Shown: positions 1-5,992 of the stretch, piece by piece
How the letters are laid out: every line of letters starts with the position of its first letter
Numbering within the stretch: the stretch's first letter is position 1
Assembly: GCA_027298165.1 (NCBI GenBank)
Contig: JAPUGN010000190.1
Span: 1-10,047, forward strand
Reading direction: 5' to 3'
DNA length: 10,047 nt
From: Nitrospinota bacterium
GTDB taxonomy: Bacteria; Nitrospinota; Nitrospinia; Nitrospinales; Nitrospinaceae
Made by a program: the position numbers and the translations under genes
Notes under the pieces: model-generated
What the model saw: only the letters and a program-made list of their open reading frames with translations
Database searches by the model: none
What the model was told of the DNA's origin: nothing

Positions 1-170
1 ATCACCTCCACCATGGCGATGGTTTCGTTGCCGCCTTCCAGCCCGCCCTCGGACAGATAGCGGCCTAAAACCGAGGATAAGACCACCAGGGTGGCAAGGC
101 CCAGCAGGATATACAGCAGGGTGCGCCCAAATGATTTTTTCTTTTTGTCAGCCGGTTGCATCGGTTGCAT
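1..170 (-). CDS. sppA: SppA-like signal peptide peptidase, N-terminus only (partial)
   Basis: Reading leftward from an ATG at 170-168, 56 codons are open to the window edge. The peptide begins MQPMQPADKKKKSFGRTLLY, a short polar, lysine-rich head, followed by a hydrophobic segment at about residues 17-36 (LLYILLGLATLVVLSSVLG), then a linker and NETIAMVEV. This is the layout of the SppA family: a membrane-anchored serine protease (S49 type) that degrades leftover signal peptides, with the first beta strand of its catalytic domain (typically IAVVEV-like) just after the anchor. The catalytic Ser and Lys lie outside the window. The start follows the rpsA stop by 15 bases and has a GAGG Shine-Dalgarno at 177-180 with a 6-base spacer, so it is probably the last visible gene of the rpsA operon. 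The family call rests on the anchor, the IAMVEV strand and the position after rpsA; another single-pass membrane protein is possible. Confidence 0.7.
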   Translation of the reverse strand, partial: MQPMQPADKKKKSFGRTLLYILLGLATLVVLSSVLGRYLSEGGLEGGNETIAMVEV

Positions 171-185
171 TCAGTACCTCGGAGT

Positions 186-1892
186 TCAGGCTTCGGGTTC
201 GGACGCTTCCTCATCCTCCGCCGGAATATCTAATTGTACTTCTTCCAGATCGATCTGGGAAGGGTCCAGATTTTCCGTGTAGGCTTTGATGCTGAGGCCA
301 ATCTTTTTACTGGTGGTGTCGACCTTGATCACCTTGGCCGTAATTTCGTCCCCTACCTTGACCACCTTTTCCGGATGCGTCACTTTCTCGGAGCTCAACT
401 GCGAAACGTGGATCAGTCCTTCCAGTCCGTCGTCGAAGTCCGCGAAGGCCCCGAATCCGGTAACCTTGATGATAGTGCCGGTGACCTCTTTGCCGATAGG
501 ATACTGGTCGGGGATGTTTTCCCAGGGATCGGCCTCGAGTTGCTTGATACCGAGGGAAATGCGGCAGGCTTCTTTATCGATATTGAGCACCGCGGCTTTC
601 ACCAGGTCCTTTTTCTTGAGGACTTCCGAGGGATGCTTGATCTTTTTGTTCCAGGACAAGTCGGAGATGTGAATCAATCCGTCCACCCCGTCTTCCAGCT
701 CAACAAACGCGCCGAAATCGGTCAAATTCCGCACCAGGCCTTCGACCTCGGTACCGATGGGATATTTGTTTTCGATGCTGTCCCACGGGTTGGGTTCGAT
801 CTGCTTCATTCCCAGGGAAATGCGTTTTTTCTCCTTGTCCAGCGTCAACACCACTGCACCCACTGTATCGCCGATACTGACCATCTTGCTGGGATGCTTC
901 ACGTGGCGGCTCCAGGACATTTCGGAAACGTGTACCAGGCCTTCGATGCCTTTTTCCAGTTCCACGAAAGCGCCGTAATCGGTGATGCTCACCACCTTAC
1001 CGGAGATGCGCGTTTTGACGGGATACTTCTTGTCGACATCCACCCACGGGTCCGGGGTGATTTGTTTGAGGCCGAGGGAGACGCGCTCTTTCTCTTTATC
1101 GTACTTGAGGACCATCACCGTCACCTTGTCCCCGATGGAGAACATCTCGGAGGGATGATTGACGCGTCCCCACGACATGTCGGTGATGTGCAACAGTCCG
1201 TCGATGCCGCCCAGGTCGACAAACACACCGTAATCGGTGATGTTTTTGACGATGCCCTCCACCTGGTTGCCTTCTTCCATTTTGGTGAGGGTGCCGGCGC
1301 GCGCCAGTTTGCGTTCTTCCTCGAGCAGGATGCGGCGGGACAGCACGATGTTGCCGCGCTTCTTGTTCATCTTGATGATTTTCATCTGGAATTTTTCGTT
1401 GATCAGTTTTTCCAGGTTGCGCACCGGGCGCAGATCGATCTGGGAGCCCGGCAGAAATGCCTTGAGACCGATATCGACGGTCAGGCCGCCCTTGGCCTTG
1501 GCCACCACGATGCCTTCGATGATTTCCTCCGCTTCGAACGCGGTCACCAGTTTTTCCCAGATTTTGATTTTGTTGGCCTTTTCTTTGGAGAGAACGACTA
1601 TTCCATGGTTGTCCTCCACGCGCTCAAGAAAGACTTCAATTTCGTCTCCGATCTGCAGATCTTTTTCCGCCTCGGGGAACTCGTTGAGGTTGATCAGGCC
1701 CTCGGATTTAAAGCCGACGTCGACGGTGACCAAACCTTTGGCCAGCCCCAACACTTTGCCGATGATGATTTCGCCTTCCTTGAAGTTCTTGAGGCTCTTT
1801 TCGAAATATGCCTCCATTTCCTGATGTGCGGATTTTTCTTCCGCTGATAATTCCTCTTCCATGTCGTCAGTATCAAAAACTGCGTCTACCAC
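186..1892 (-). CDS. rpsA: 30S ribosomal protein S1
   Basis: This 568-residue protein is close to the usual length of six-domain S1 (E. coli 557). Six S1/OB-fold repeats follow a short acidic N-terminus: about residues 36-105, 121-190, 206-278, 290-365, 377-452 and 464-537, then an acidic tail rich in Glu and Asp. Repeats 3-6 carry the typical ITDYGAFVEL, GLxHxSxxSW and RISLGxKQ blocks; repeats 1 and 2 are more divergent, as expected for the ribosome-docking domains. S1 binds the small subunit and unfolds structured or weak-SD mRNA leaders during initiation. The start is GTG (1892-1890), chosen because a strong GGAGGAG Shine-Dalgarno sits at 1900-1906 with a 7-base spacer. It lies 54 bases after cmk and 15 bases before the sppA-like gene on the same strand. 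The cmk-rpsA neighbourhood is widely conserved. The call is secure. Confidence 0.98.
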   Translation of the reverse strand: MVDAVFDTDDMEEELSAEEKSAHQEMEAYFEKSLKNFKEGEIIIGKVLGLAKGLVTVDVGFKSEGLINLNEFPEAEKDLQIGDEIEVFLERVEDNHGIVVLSKEKANKIKIWEKLVTAFEAEEIIEGIVVAKAKGGLTVDIGLKAFLPGSQIDLRPVRNLEKLINEKFQMKIIKMNKKRGNIVLSRRILLEEERKLARAGTLTKMEEGNQVEGIVKNITDYGVFVDLGGIDGLLHITDMSWGRVNHPSEMFSIGDKVTVMVLKYDKEKERVSLGLKQITPDPWVDVDKKYPVKTRISGKVVSITDYGAFVELEKGIEGLVHVSEMSWSRHVKHPSKMVSIGDTVGAVVLTLDKEKKRISLGMKQIEPNPWDSIENKYPIGTEVEGLVRNLTDFGAFVELEDGVDGLIHISDLSWNKKIKHPSEVLKKKDLVKAAVLNIDKEACRISLGIKQLEADPWENIPDQYPIGKEVTGTIIKVTGFGAFADFDDGLEGLIHVSQLSSEKVTHPEKVVKVGDEITAKVIKVDTTSKKIGLSIKAYTENLDPSQIDLEEVQLDIPAEDEEASEPEA

Positions 1893-1899
1893 GTTACTT

Positions 1900-1906
1900 C
1901 TCCTCC
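1900..1906 (-). promoter_or_regulatory. Strong Shine-Dalgarno of rpsA, fixing a GTG start
   Basis: The minus strand reads GGAGGAG, an excellent anti-SD match, 7 bases before the GTG at 1892. It is the strongest ribosome-binding site in the left operon and decides the start of rpsA despite the non-ATG codon. Confidence 0.85.
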
Positions 1907-1946
1907 GTATTACGGGTTAAGGTTGATAAAAAATGGATGCCCTTCG

Positions 1947-2609
1947 TCATGAATGGACTGGGCCGATCTCCTCGATCATTTGCGCCACCACGTTCTGGAT
2001 TTTCATGCCGGTGGTGTCCAGCCGAATCGAGTCCGCCGCCGGTACCAATGGCGAGACTTTCCGATTCTCATCATCAGAATCTCTTTGTTGCAGTTGCTCC
2101 AGTATTTTTTCAAATTTAATTTCCGGGTGGTTCACCTTGATTTCCGCGTGGCGGCGATGCGCCCGCTCTTCCTGATCGGCCACCATGAAAAACTTTTTAT
2201 CCGCATCGGGGAAGACCACGGTTCCGATATCCCGGCCGTCCATGACTACGTTGTCGTTTTGTCCCATTTTCTGTTGTTGCGCAACCAGGACCTCGCGCAC
2301 TCCCTTGTTGGCGGCGACGATGGCGGCCAGCTGCCCGATGGTTTCGGTTTGCAGCACCGGGGTCAAATCCTGGCCGTCGACCATCACCTTCTGCCGCTCG
2401 GGTCCCGGTTGAAATTCGATGGCAATCGTCCGGGCCACTTCGGCGACCTTCTCTTCGTCCTGCGGATCGAGTTTCGATTGCTGGACTTTCCATGCCACAG
2501 CGCGGTACATCGAGCCGGTTTCAATATATTTAAAATTCAGGCGCTTGGCGATGAGCCGCGCCACCGTGCTTTTGCCGCTTCCCGCGGGGCCGTAGATGGA
2601 GATAATCAT
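1947..2609 (-). CDS. cmk: Cytidylate kinase (CMP/dCMP kinase)
   Basis: The 220-residue protein matches the normal length of bacterial Cmk, which phosphorylates CMP and dCMP with ATP in pyrimidine nucleotide recycling in the cytosol. Visible motifs in order are: the Walker A loop GPAGSGKST at residues 7-15; the ETGSMYRAVAW nucleotide-binding block at 30-40; DGRDIGTVVFPDAD at 124-137, a Cmk signature that contacts the cytosine nucleotide; the LID-type arginines at about 148-153 (ERAHRR); and the C-terminal RDSDDENR...SPLVPAAD...LDTT region at 176-200. The ATG (2609-2607) overlaps the stop of tyrA in an ATGA arrangement, so the two are likely translationally coupled. The stop TGA lies 54 bases before rpsA. 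No key residue appears to be missing. Related P-loop kinases such as adenylate kinase are unlikely because the DGRDIGT block is specific to Cmk. Confidence 0.97.
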   Translation of the reverse strand: MIISIYGPAGSGKSTVARLIAKRLNFKYIETGSMYRAVAWKVQQSKLDPQDEEKVAEVARTIAIEFQPGPERQKVMVDGQDLTPVLQTETIGQLAAIVAANKGVREVLVAQQQKMGQNDNVVMDGRDIGTVVFPDADKKFFMVADQEERAHRRHAEIKVNHPEIKFEKILEQLQQRDSDDENRKVSPLVPAADSIRLDTTGMKIQNVVAQMIEEIGPVHS

Positions 2610-3481
2610 TTATTGTTTTCCACCAGCTTTCCCCGATTCAGGTTCGCGTTGGCGAAGGTTTCCTGCAGGGCGACAGCCTGGTCCTGTTCGATCAGGATTT
2701 TAATGTTTTCCAGCGACTCCTGAAACTGATTTATCAGTTTAACGACCGGGCGCTTGTTGTACAGACAAATATCACGCCACATCACCGGGTCGCTGGACGC
2801 GATGCGGGTGATGTCTTTCAATCCGTTTCCCGACATGGGCAGAATGCCGTTGTGGTGCTCGGTTTTGACTTCCGCCACAGTGTTCATCAGCGCGTACGCC
2901 ACGATGTGCGGCAGATGGCTGAGCGCCCCGAAAATGGTGTCGTGTTCCTCCGGGTTCATGGCTAGGGTGTGCATGCCCACTGCATCCCAGAATGCAGTGA
3001 TCCTCTCCAGGGCCTGGGCCTGTGTGTTTGCGGTCGGAGTGATGATGCATTTTGCTCCGGTCAAAAGATCCGGGCTCGACGCATCCATGCCGGATTGTTC
3101 TCCGCCGGCGATGGGGTGCGCTCCCACGTAATGAATCCTGTCGGTAATCAGGGCGTCGATCTCCTGGACCAAGGTGCCCTTGACCGATCCGGTGTCGGTA
3201 ATAATGCATCCATCCTGGAGAAACGGAATCATCTCCCGGACACGCTCCACCAGACTGCCCACCGGTGTGCAAAGGACGACGAGATCAGATCCCGCCACGG
3301 CGGTTTTCATATCCGTCGACCCGGCATCGATAATGTTGAGCTTCTCGGCTTTTTTCAGGTTGTCGGCGTTTCTGCCGAAGCCGACGATCCTTGCCACCAG
3401 CTTGCGCTGTGCGCAGGCCTGCGCCAGCGATGCTCCGATCAACCCGACACCCAGGATGGTCATTTGTTTGAACGGTTTCAT
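2606..3481 (-). CDS. tyrA: Prephenate dehydrogenase (TyrA family)
   Basis: This 291-residue NAD(P)-dependent enzyme decarboxylates prephenate to 4-hydroxyphenylpyruvate for tyrosine synthesis; some relatives use arogenate. The N-terminus has the Rossmann glycine motif GVGLIG at residues 11-16. DTGSVKG is at 96-102, the catalytic-histidine motif AHPIAGGEQSG at 121-131 (His122), SHLPH at 188-192 and SGNGLKDITRIASSDPVMW at 217-235. No C-terminal ACT domain is present, so the protein is the short form. The frame is open upstream to 3616, but those 45 codons overlap pheA, whereas the MKPFK start at 3481 places the Rossmann strand properly and lies 5 bases after the pheA stop. Its Shine-Dalgarno is weak, which suggests coupling to pheA translation. 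The gene ends in an ATGA overlap with cmk. In several relatives aroA sits between tyrA and cmk; here it does not. Confidence 0.95.
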   Translation of the reverse strand: MKPFKQMTILGVGLIGASLAQACAQRKLVARIVGFGRNADNLKKAEKLNIIDAGSTDMKTAVAGSDLVVLCTPVGSLVERVREMIPFLQDGCIITDTGSVKGTLVQEIDALITDRIHYVGAHPIAGGEQSGMDASSPDLLTGAKCIITPTANTQAQALERITAFWDAVGMHTLAMNPEEHDTIFGALSHLPHIVAYALMNTVAEVKTEHHNGILPMSGNGLKDITRIASSDPVMWRDICLYNKRPVVKLINQFQESLENIKILIEQDQAVALQETFANANLNRGKLVENNK

Positions 3482-3486
3482 ATCGT

Positions 3487-4560
3487 CTAATCGTGATTGG
3501 GATACGATCCCAGGACCCGCAGAAAAATACAACGCTTGCCCACCTTGCGGATGACTTTTTCGATACGAGGGTCGTCGATATGACCCTCGAAATCCACAAA
3601 GAATAAATATTCCCATGACCGGTTGCGAAGCGGCCGGGACTGTATTTTGGTCAGATTGATCTGGTTGCGTGCGAACAACTGCAGAACCTTCAGCAGAGAT
3701 CCCGCCTCATCCTCAATGGAAAACATGAGGGACGATTTATTGAATTTGGCTTTCTTTGCCTTTTCCCTGCTGATGACCAGAAAGCGGGTGGTGTTTTGCG
3801 CGCGGTCTTCAATTTTATCGGCGATGATTTTCAGGTCGTAGCATTCGGCCGCCAGTCTGCCGGCCACCGCCGCGGCATTTTCGTCCTTGCTGGCGATTTC
3901 CGCCGCCACCGCCGTGCTGGAGGTGGTGATTTGTTCGATGCCCGCCGCGTGCTGCTTGAGCCAGTTGCGGCTCTGCGCGAAGGGTTGCGGATGCGAATAA
4001 ATCTGACTGACCTTTTGGGGATCGCCGGATTTCGACAGATAGCACAGGGAAATGCCCAGCTTGACTTCGTCGCAGATCACCAGCGGCGAGTCGACGAAAC
4101 AATCCAGAGTCAGGTTGACCACACCCTCGGTGGAATTTTCAATGGGCACCACGCCGTAATCGGCATGGGCCTGTTCCACTTCGTGAAAGATGGATTCAAT
4201 ACTGCTGGTCGGAACGAAGACGGCGGAATGGCCAAACTGCTTGATGGCCGCCTGATGCGAGAAGGTGGTTTCCGGACCCAGGTAGGCGATGTTGAGCGGT
4301 TTTTCCAGGGCCAGGGTGGCGGAAAAAATCTCCCGGAAAACGAATTCCACGGCCTCTGCGGGCAGGGGTCCCGGGTTGGCCTGCTTCATGCGCTCGATAA
4401 TCTCCCGTTCGCGATGGGGAACGTGGAAATGATTCGAGTCGTTTTGTTTGGATTTTTCCTGGCCGATTTGGATGGCCAGTTTGGCGCGACGGTTGAACAG
4501 TTGCAGTAATTTTTCGTCTATCTTGTCGATCTGGTCGCGAATCTCATCAATTTTTGGCAA
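3487..4560 (-). CDS. pheA: Bifunctional chorismate mutase / prephenate dehydratase (P-protein)
   Basis: The 357-residue protein converts chorismate to prephenate and then to phenylpyruvate, committing carbon to phenylalanine. Residues 1-85 form an all-helical AroQ chorismate mutase with IDKIDEKLLQLFNRRAKLA at 11-29 and HREREIIERM at 49-58. The dehydratase begins at IAYLGPETTFSHQAA (91-105), with PIENSTEGVVN at 139-149 and the catalytic TRF motif at 258-260 in NTTRFLVI. A C-terminal ACT domain covers about 277-350. Its phenylalanine-sensing motifs differ from those of E. coli: GALV is GSLL (287-290) and ESRP is QSRP (307-310). I place the start at TTG (4560-4558): an in-frame stop occurs upstream, there is no in-frame ATG or GTG between, and the mutase helix begins immediately. 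No good Shine-Dalgarno precedes it, so the start is less sure than the function. It heads the operon with tyrA. Confidence 0.95.
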   Translation of the reverse strand: MPKIDEIRDQIDKIDEKLLQLFNRRAKLAIQIGQEKSKQNDSNHFHVPHREREIIERMKQANPGPLPAEAVEFVFREIFSATLALEKPLNIAYLGPETTFSHQAAIKQFGHSAVFVPTSSIESIFHEVEQAHADYGVVPIENSTEGVVNLTLDCFVDSPLVICDEVKLGISLCYLSKSGDPQKVSQIYSHPQPFAQSRNWLKQHAAGIEQITTSSTAVAAEIASKDENAAAVAGRLAAECYDLKIIADKIEDRAQNTTRFLVISREKAKKAKFNKSSLMFSIEDEAGSLLKVLQLFARNQINLTKIQSRPLRNRSWEYLFFVDFEGHIDDPRIEKVIRKVGKRCIFLRVLGSYPNHD

Positions 4561-4594
4561 TGCTAAAGGTACCGCCCTTTCATAGGATTTCCGA

Positions 4595-4610
4595 AAAACC
4601 GTCAGGTTTT
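4595..4610. repeat. Short inverted repeat in the pheA leader
   Basis: AAAACC (4595-4600) and GGTTTT (4605-4610) can form a 6-bp stem with a GTCA loop, 35 bases upstream of the pheA start. It is A/T-rich and weak. It could be part of an attenuator, but the antisense T-run lies inside the stem, no competing hairpin is visible, and no Phe-rich leader peptide is present. Confidence 0.25.
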
Positions 4611-4622
4611 CAATGGATAAGG

Positions 4623-4651
4623 TTGATCATTCCATAGGTTGGCCCTAAAAT
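4623..4651 (+). promoter_or_regulatory. Sigma70-like promoter for the thiamine-binding protein gene
   Basis: TTGATC at 4623-4628 and TAAAAT at 4646-4651 are separated by exactly 17 bases, close to the TTGACA/TATAAT consensus. Transcription would begin near 4658 and leave a leader of about 49 bases before the ATG at 4707. The site lies in the divergent gap between pheA and the thiamine-binding gene. It was found by eye only. I see no THI-box or other riboswitch signature in the leader. Confidence 0.4.
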
Positions 4652-4706
4652 GCAAGCATATTATTCAAGGCAACCCGTTGTTTTTTAACTTTATGAGGGG
4701 GAAATC

Positions 4707-5015
4707 ATGATTCTTCTGGAATTCAGCATGTCACCGATGGACAAGGGCGAAAGCGTCAGCCCCTACGTTTCCCGGTCTTTGGAACTCATCTCGAACAGCG
4801 GTGTGCCCTACCGCCTGGGGCCAATGGGCACCTGCCTGGAAGGGGAATGGGATGAGGTGATGGGCGTCATCAAACAGTGTTTTGAGACAATGAGCTCCGA
4901 TTGCGACCGCATTACGTGTTCCATCAAGATCGATTACCGCAAGGGCAAGAGCGGCCGGCTCCAATCCAAAATGGCCTCCGTCGAAGCCAAACTCGGCAAA
5001 AAACTGAATACTTAA
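4707..5015 (+). CDS. MTH1187-family thiamine-binding protein
   Basis: This 102-residue protein starts MILLEFSMSPMDKGESVSPY and carries the features of the small Thiamine_BP (former DUF77 / YqgV / MTH1187) family. These are an N-terminal beta strand leading into SMSPMDKGESVSPYVSRSLE (residues 7-26), a second strand SGVPYRLGPMGTCLEGEWDEVM (31-52, with the conserved LGPMGT and E/W pattern), and a C-terminal strand CSIKIDYRKGKSGRLQSKMASVE. Family members are cytosolic ferredoxin-like-fold oligomers that bind thiamine or related pyrimidines; their physiological role is poorly defined. The ATG is preceded by GAGGGGG at 4695-4701 with a 5-base spacer. The gene stands alone, divergent from pheA and convergent with the orphan repeat gene. 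No other thiamine gene is next to it, so ligand and role are inferred from the family alone. Confidence 0.88.
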   Translation: MILLEFSMSPMDKGESVSPYVSRSLELISNSGVPYRLGPMGTCLEGEWDEVMGVIKQCFETMSSDCDRITCSIKIDYRKGKSGRLQSKMASVEAKLGKKLNT

Positions 5016-5027
5016 AACAAATTTAAC

Positions 5028-5057
5028 CACAGATGAATACAGATAAACACGGATAGG
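5028..5057. repeat. Three degenerate 10-base tandem copies (CACAGATGAA type)
   Basis: CACAGATGAA, TACAGATAAA and CACGGATAGG follow each other without a gap, starting 12 bases after the stop of the thiamine-binding gene. Sequences of the type 'accacagatgaacacagataaacacgg' recur in intergenic DNA of many unrelated bacterial genomes as dispersed elements of unknown function (recollection, not searched). It begins the repeat-rich stretch that runs to 5180. Confidence 0.6.
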
Positions 5058-5061
5058 ATCT

Positions 5062-5141
5062 GGATCCTTCGTTTCACTCAGGATGACAAGAAAAAACCCC
5101 GGTTTGTCATTCTGAGGAGGCCATGCCGACGAAGAATCTGG
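5062..5141. repeat. Imperfect inverted repeat (dispersed-repeat or MITE-like hairpin)
   Basis: The left arm has ATCCTTCGT (5064-5072) and CTCAGGATGACAA (5077-5089). The right arm has TTGTCATTCTGAG (5104-5116) and ACGAAGAAT (5129-5137), the same two blocks in reverse complement with one mismatch each (a G-U pair if transcribed). The internal spacer is 4 bases in the left arm and 12 in the right. The centre is AAACC CC GGTTT, a further 5-bp dyad. The modules resemble the 'GTCATTCTGAG...CGAAGAATC' repeats scattered in intergenic regions of several bacterial phyla. No transposase ORF is present. As RNA it would make a long hairpin between the convergent genes, but it lacks a T-run and so is not a classic terminator. 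Confidence 0.65.
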
Positions 5142-5155
5142 GTTTTGCTTTGCTA

Positions 5156-5179
5156 TGCCCCCCTTCTCCGAAGGGGGCA
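5156..5179. repeat. GC-rich hairpin TGCCCCCCTT-ctccg-AAGGGGGCA
   Basis: TGCCCCCCTT (5156-5165) pairs with AAGGGGGCA (5171-5179) with one bulged C and a CTCCG loop, giving a very stable 9-bp stem. It lies 17 bases beyond the orphan gene stop at 5197, so on the minus strand it could halt or protect the transcript end. There is no T-run after it on that strand, so a rho-independent terminator is not demonstrated. 'CCCCCTTCTCCGAAGGGGGCAGGGGG' sequences also recur as dispersed intergenic units in many genomes. Confidence 0.5.
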
Positions 5180-5196
5180 GGGGGATTGGGCACCGC

Positions 5197-5859
5197 TTAT
5201 GAACGTTGCTGTAAAAATTTTTTGATTTTGTCTGTGCAGTTTTTATGTTTTTTGATATGGGGTTGAATATCCTCCGCCATGAGCGGATCCGGGTCCTGTA
5301 GAGTTAATTTGACCAGTTTGATGAGTTGTTCTTCTTTGAGTTCCCGGGACAACCAATAGTGAAACGCGCGGTTTCTATTATTTTCGGAGCTGGCTTCATC
5401 ACCGGGTTGAAATTCCTTGCGGTGCGCCAAAAACAGCTCATTCGGATACATTCGCCACATCAGCCATTCTTTCGGGAAATGCAATAATTCCGCCAGCTTG
5501 CTTATGTTGAATTTTGGAATTTCTTTGGTGGTGTAGCCGAATAAAGCCTTGCGGAGAGGTTCCGTACAGTCCTTGTGCCGGTTGATCGAACTCCTTAAAT
5601 GTTTCCCGGTCGTTTCAGGAAAAGACAATCGAAATAATTTTTTAATTTGATCTTTCGTTAAATCGCCTTCCAGCCAGAAAAAAAACGCCTCCAGCCGGAA
5701 TTTTCTGAAATCCTCGTTATCCACATCCTTTTGGGCATCCGATTGATAGAGTTGATACAGTTTTTCCAGTAATCGGGCGGGCAGCATATTCCATTTCCGC
5801 CATTCTTTCGGGAACCGGCACTGTTTCAGAAATTCGGTTCTGTCCATCGTATTAATCAC
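5197..5859 (-). CDS. Uncharacterised protein made of two diverged ~95-residue repeats
   Basis: I do not recognise a family. The 220-residue soluble, helix-rich, Lys/Arg-rich product is an internal duplication. Unit 1 (about residues 10-107) and unit 2 (121-216) share FPKEWxxWxM (16-25 and 128-137), an F-x-F/Y-WL block (60-63 and 167-170), a following LxxxQxxKLxxL stretch, and a terminal HK(D/N)CT (95-99 and 204-208) followed by a basic helix. The spacing between matched blocks is nearly constant (107-112 residues). No signal peptide or membrane span is present. The frame extends to 5976, but GTG at 5859 has AAGGAA 6 bases upstream, whereas the ATG at 5847 (MDRTEF) has no good SD; that ATG is the alternative. 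A hand count gives 44% GC over 5221-5820, against about 57% in glnD samples. It lies downstream of glnD on the same strand after a 302-base gap. Function is unknown. Confidence 0.75.
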   Translation of the reverse strand: MINTMDRTEFLKQCRFPKEWRKWNMLPARLLEKLYQLYQSDAQKDVDNEDFRKFRLEAFFFWLEGDLTKDQIKKLFRLSFPETTGKHLRSSINRHKDCTEPLRKALFGYTTKEIPKFNISKLAELLHFPKEWLMWRMYPNELFLAHRKEFQPGDEASSENNRNRAFHYWLSRELKEEQLIKLVKLTLQDPDPLMAEDIQPHIKKHKNCTDKIKKFLQQRS

Positions 5860-5865
5860 GACAAA

Positions 5866-5871
5866 TTCCTT
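5866..5871 (-). promoter_or_regulatory. Shine-Dalgarno that selects the GTG start of the orphan repeat gene
   Basis: The minus strand reads AAGGAA, six bases before GTG at 5859-5857. The competing in-frame ATG at 5847 and the farther ATGs at 5901 and 5976 have no comparable site. The choice therefore favours GTG, with ATG 5847 as second choice. Confidence 0.5.
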
Positions 5872-5961
5872 GAATAAACAAATCACAACCGGGATATCCA
5901 TAACAGGATAAGGGGGCCAGGCCCTGAAGGGGAAGCAAAAACTAATAGGATTCCGGCTATA

Positions 5962-5989
5962 TTGGGGACGGCTCACCTTTTTTGGGGAC
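5962..5989. repeat. Direct repeat of TTGGGGAC
   Basis: TTGGGGAC occurs at 5962-5969 and again at 5982-5989, with GGCTCACCTTTT between. 'GGGGACGGnTCACnTTTTT' sequences are often seen beside REP-associated tyrosine transposase (IS200/IS605-related) genes and their remnants. No transposase is present here, so this could be a relic or a chance match. It overlaps the upstream extension of the small ORF at 5993. Confidence 0.35.
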
Positions 5990-5992
5990 TTT

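Noticed and set aside
234..1847. Long plus-strand frame (537 codons) antisense to rpsA
   Set aside because: It mirrors the S1 repeats base by base, is rich in His, Phe and Asp as expected of an antisense reading of acidic S1 codons, has no Shine-Dalgarno and no recognisable domain. The minus-strand S1 protein is unmistakable.
1953..2723. Plus-strand frame across cmk and the end of tyrA
   Set aside because: It is antisense to two secure genes and crosses their boundary, with no motif and no ribosome-binding site.
3482..3616. N-terminal extension of tyrA by 45 codons
   Set aside because: It would overlap the ACT domain of pheA, does not resemble TyrA N-termini, and puts the Rossmann motif too far in; the MKPFK start fits.
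3796..4509. Plus-strand frame (237 codons) antisense to pheA
   Set aside because: It reads as low-complexity Gly/Arg/Asp/Val shadow sequence; the opposite strand encodes a full P-protein.
4652..4706. TPP riboswitch before the thiamine-binding gene
   Set aside because: The leader is only about 50 bases and lacks the CTGAGA and ACCTGATC-type conserved blocks of a THI element.
5860..5976. N-terminal extension of the orphan repeat gene to ATG 5976 or 5901
   Set aside because: Pro- and aromatic-rich residues unlike the rest of the protein, no Shine-Dalgarno, and overlap with the TTGGGGAC repeat; the GTG at 5859 has a good site.
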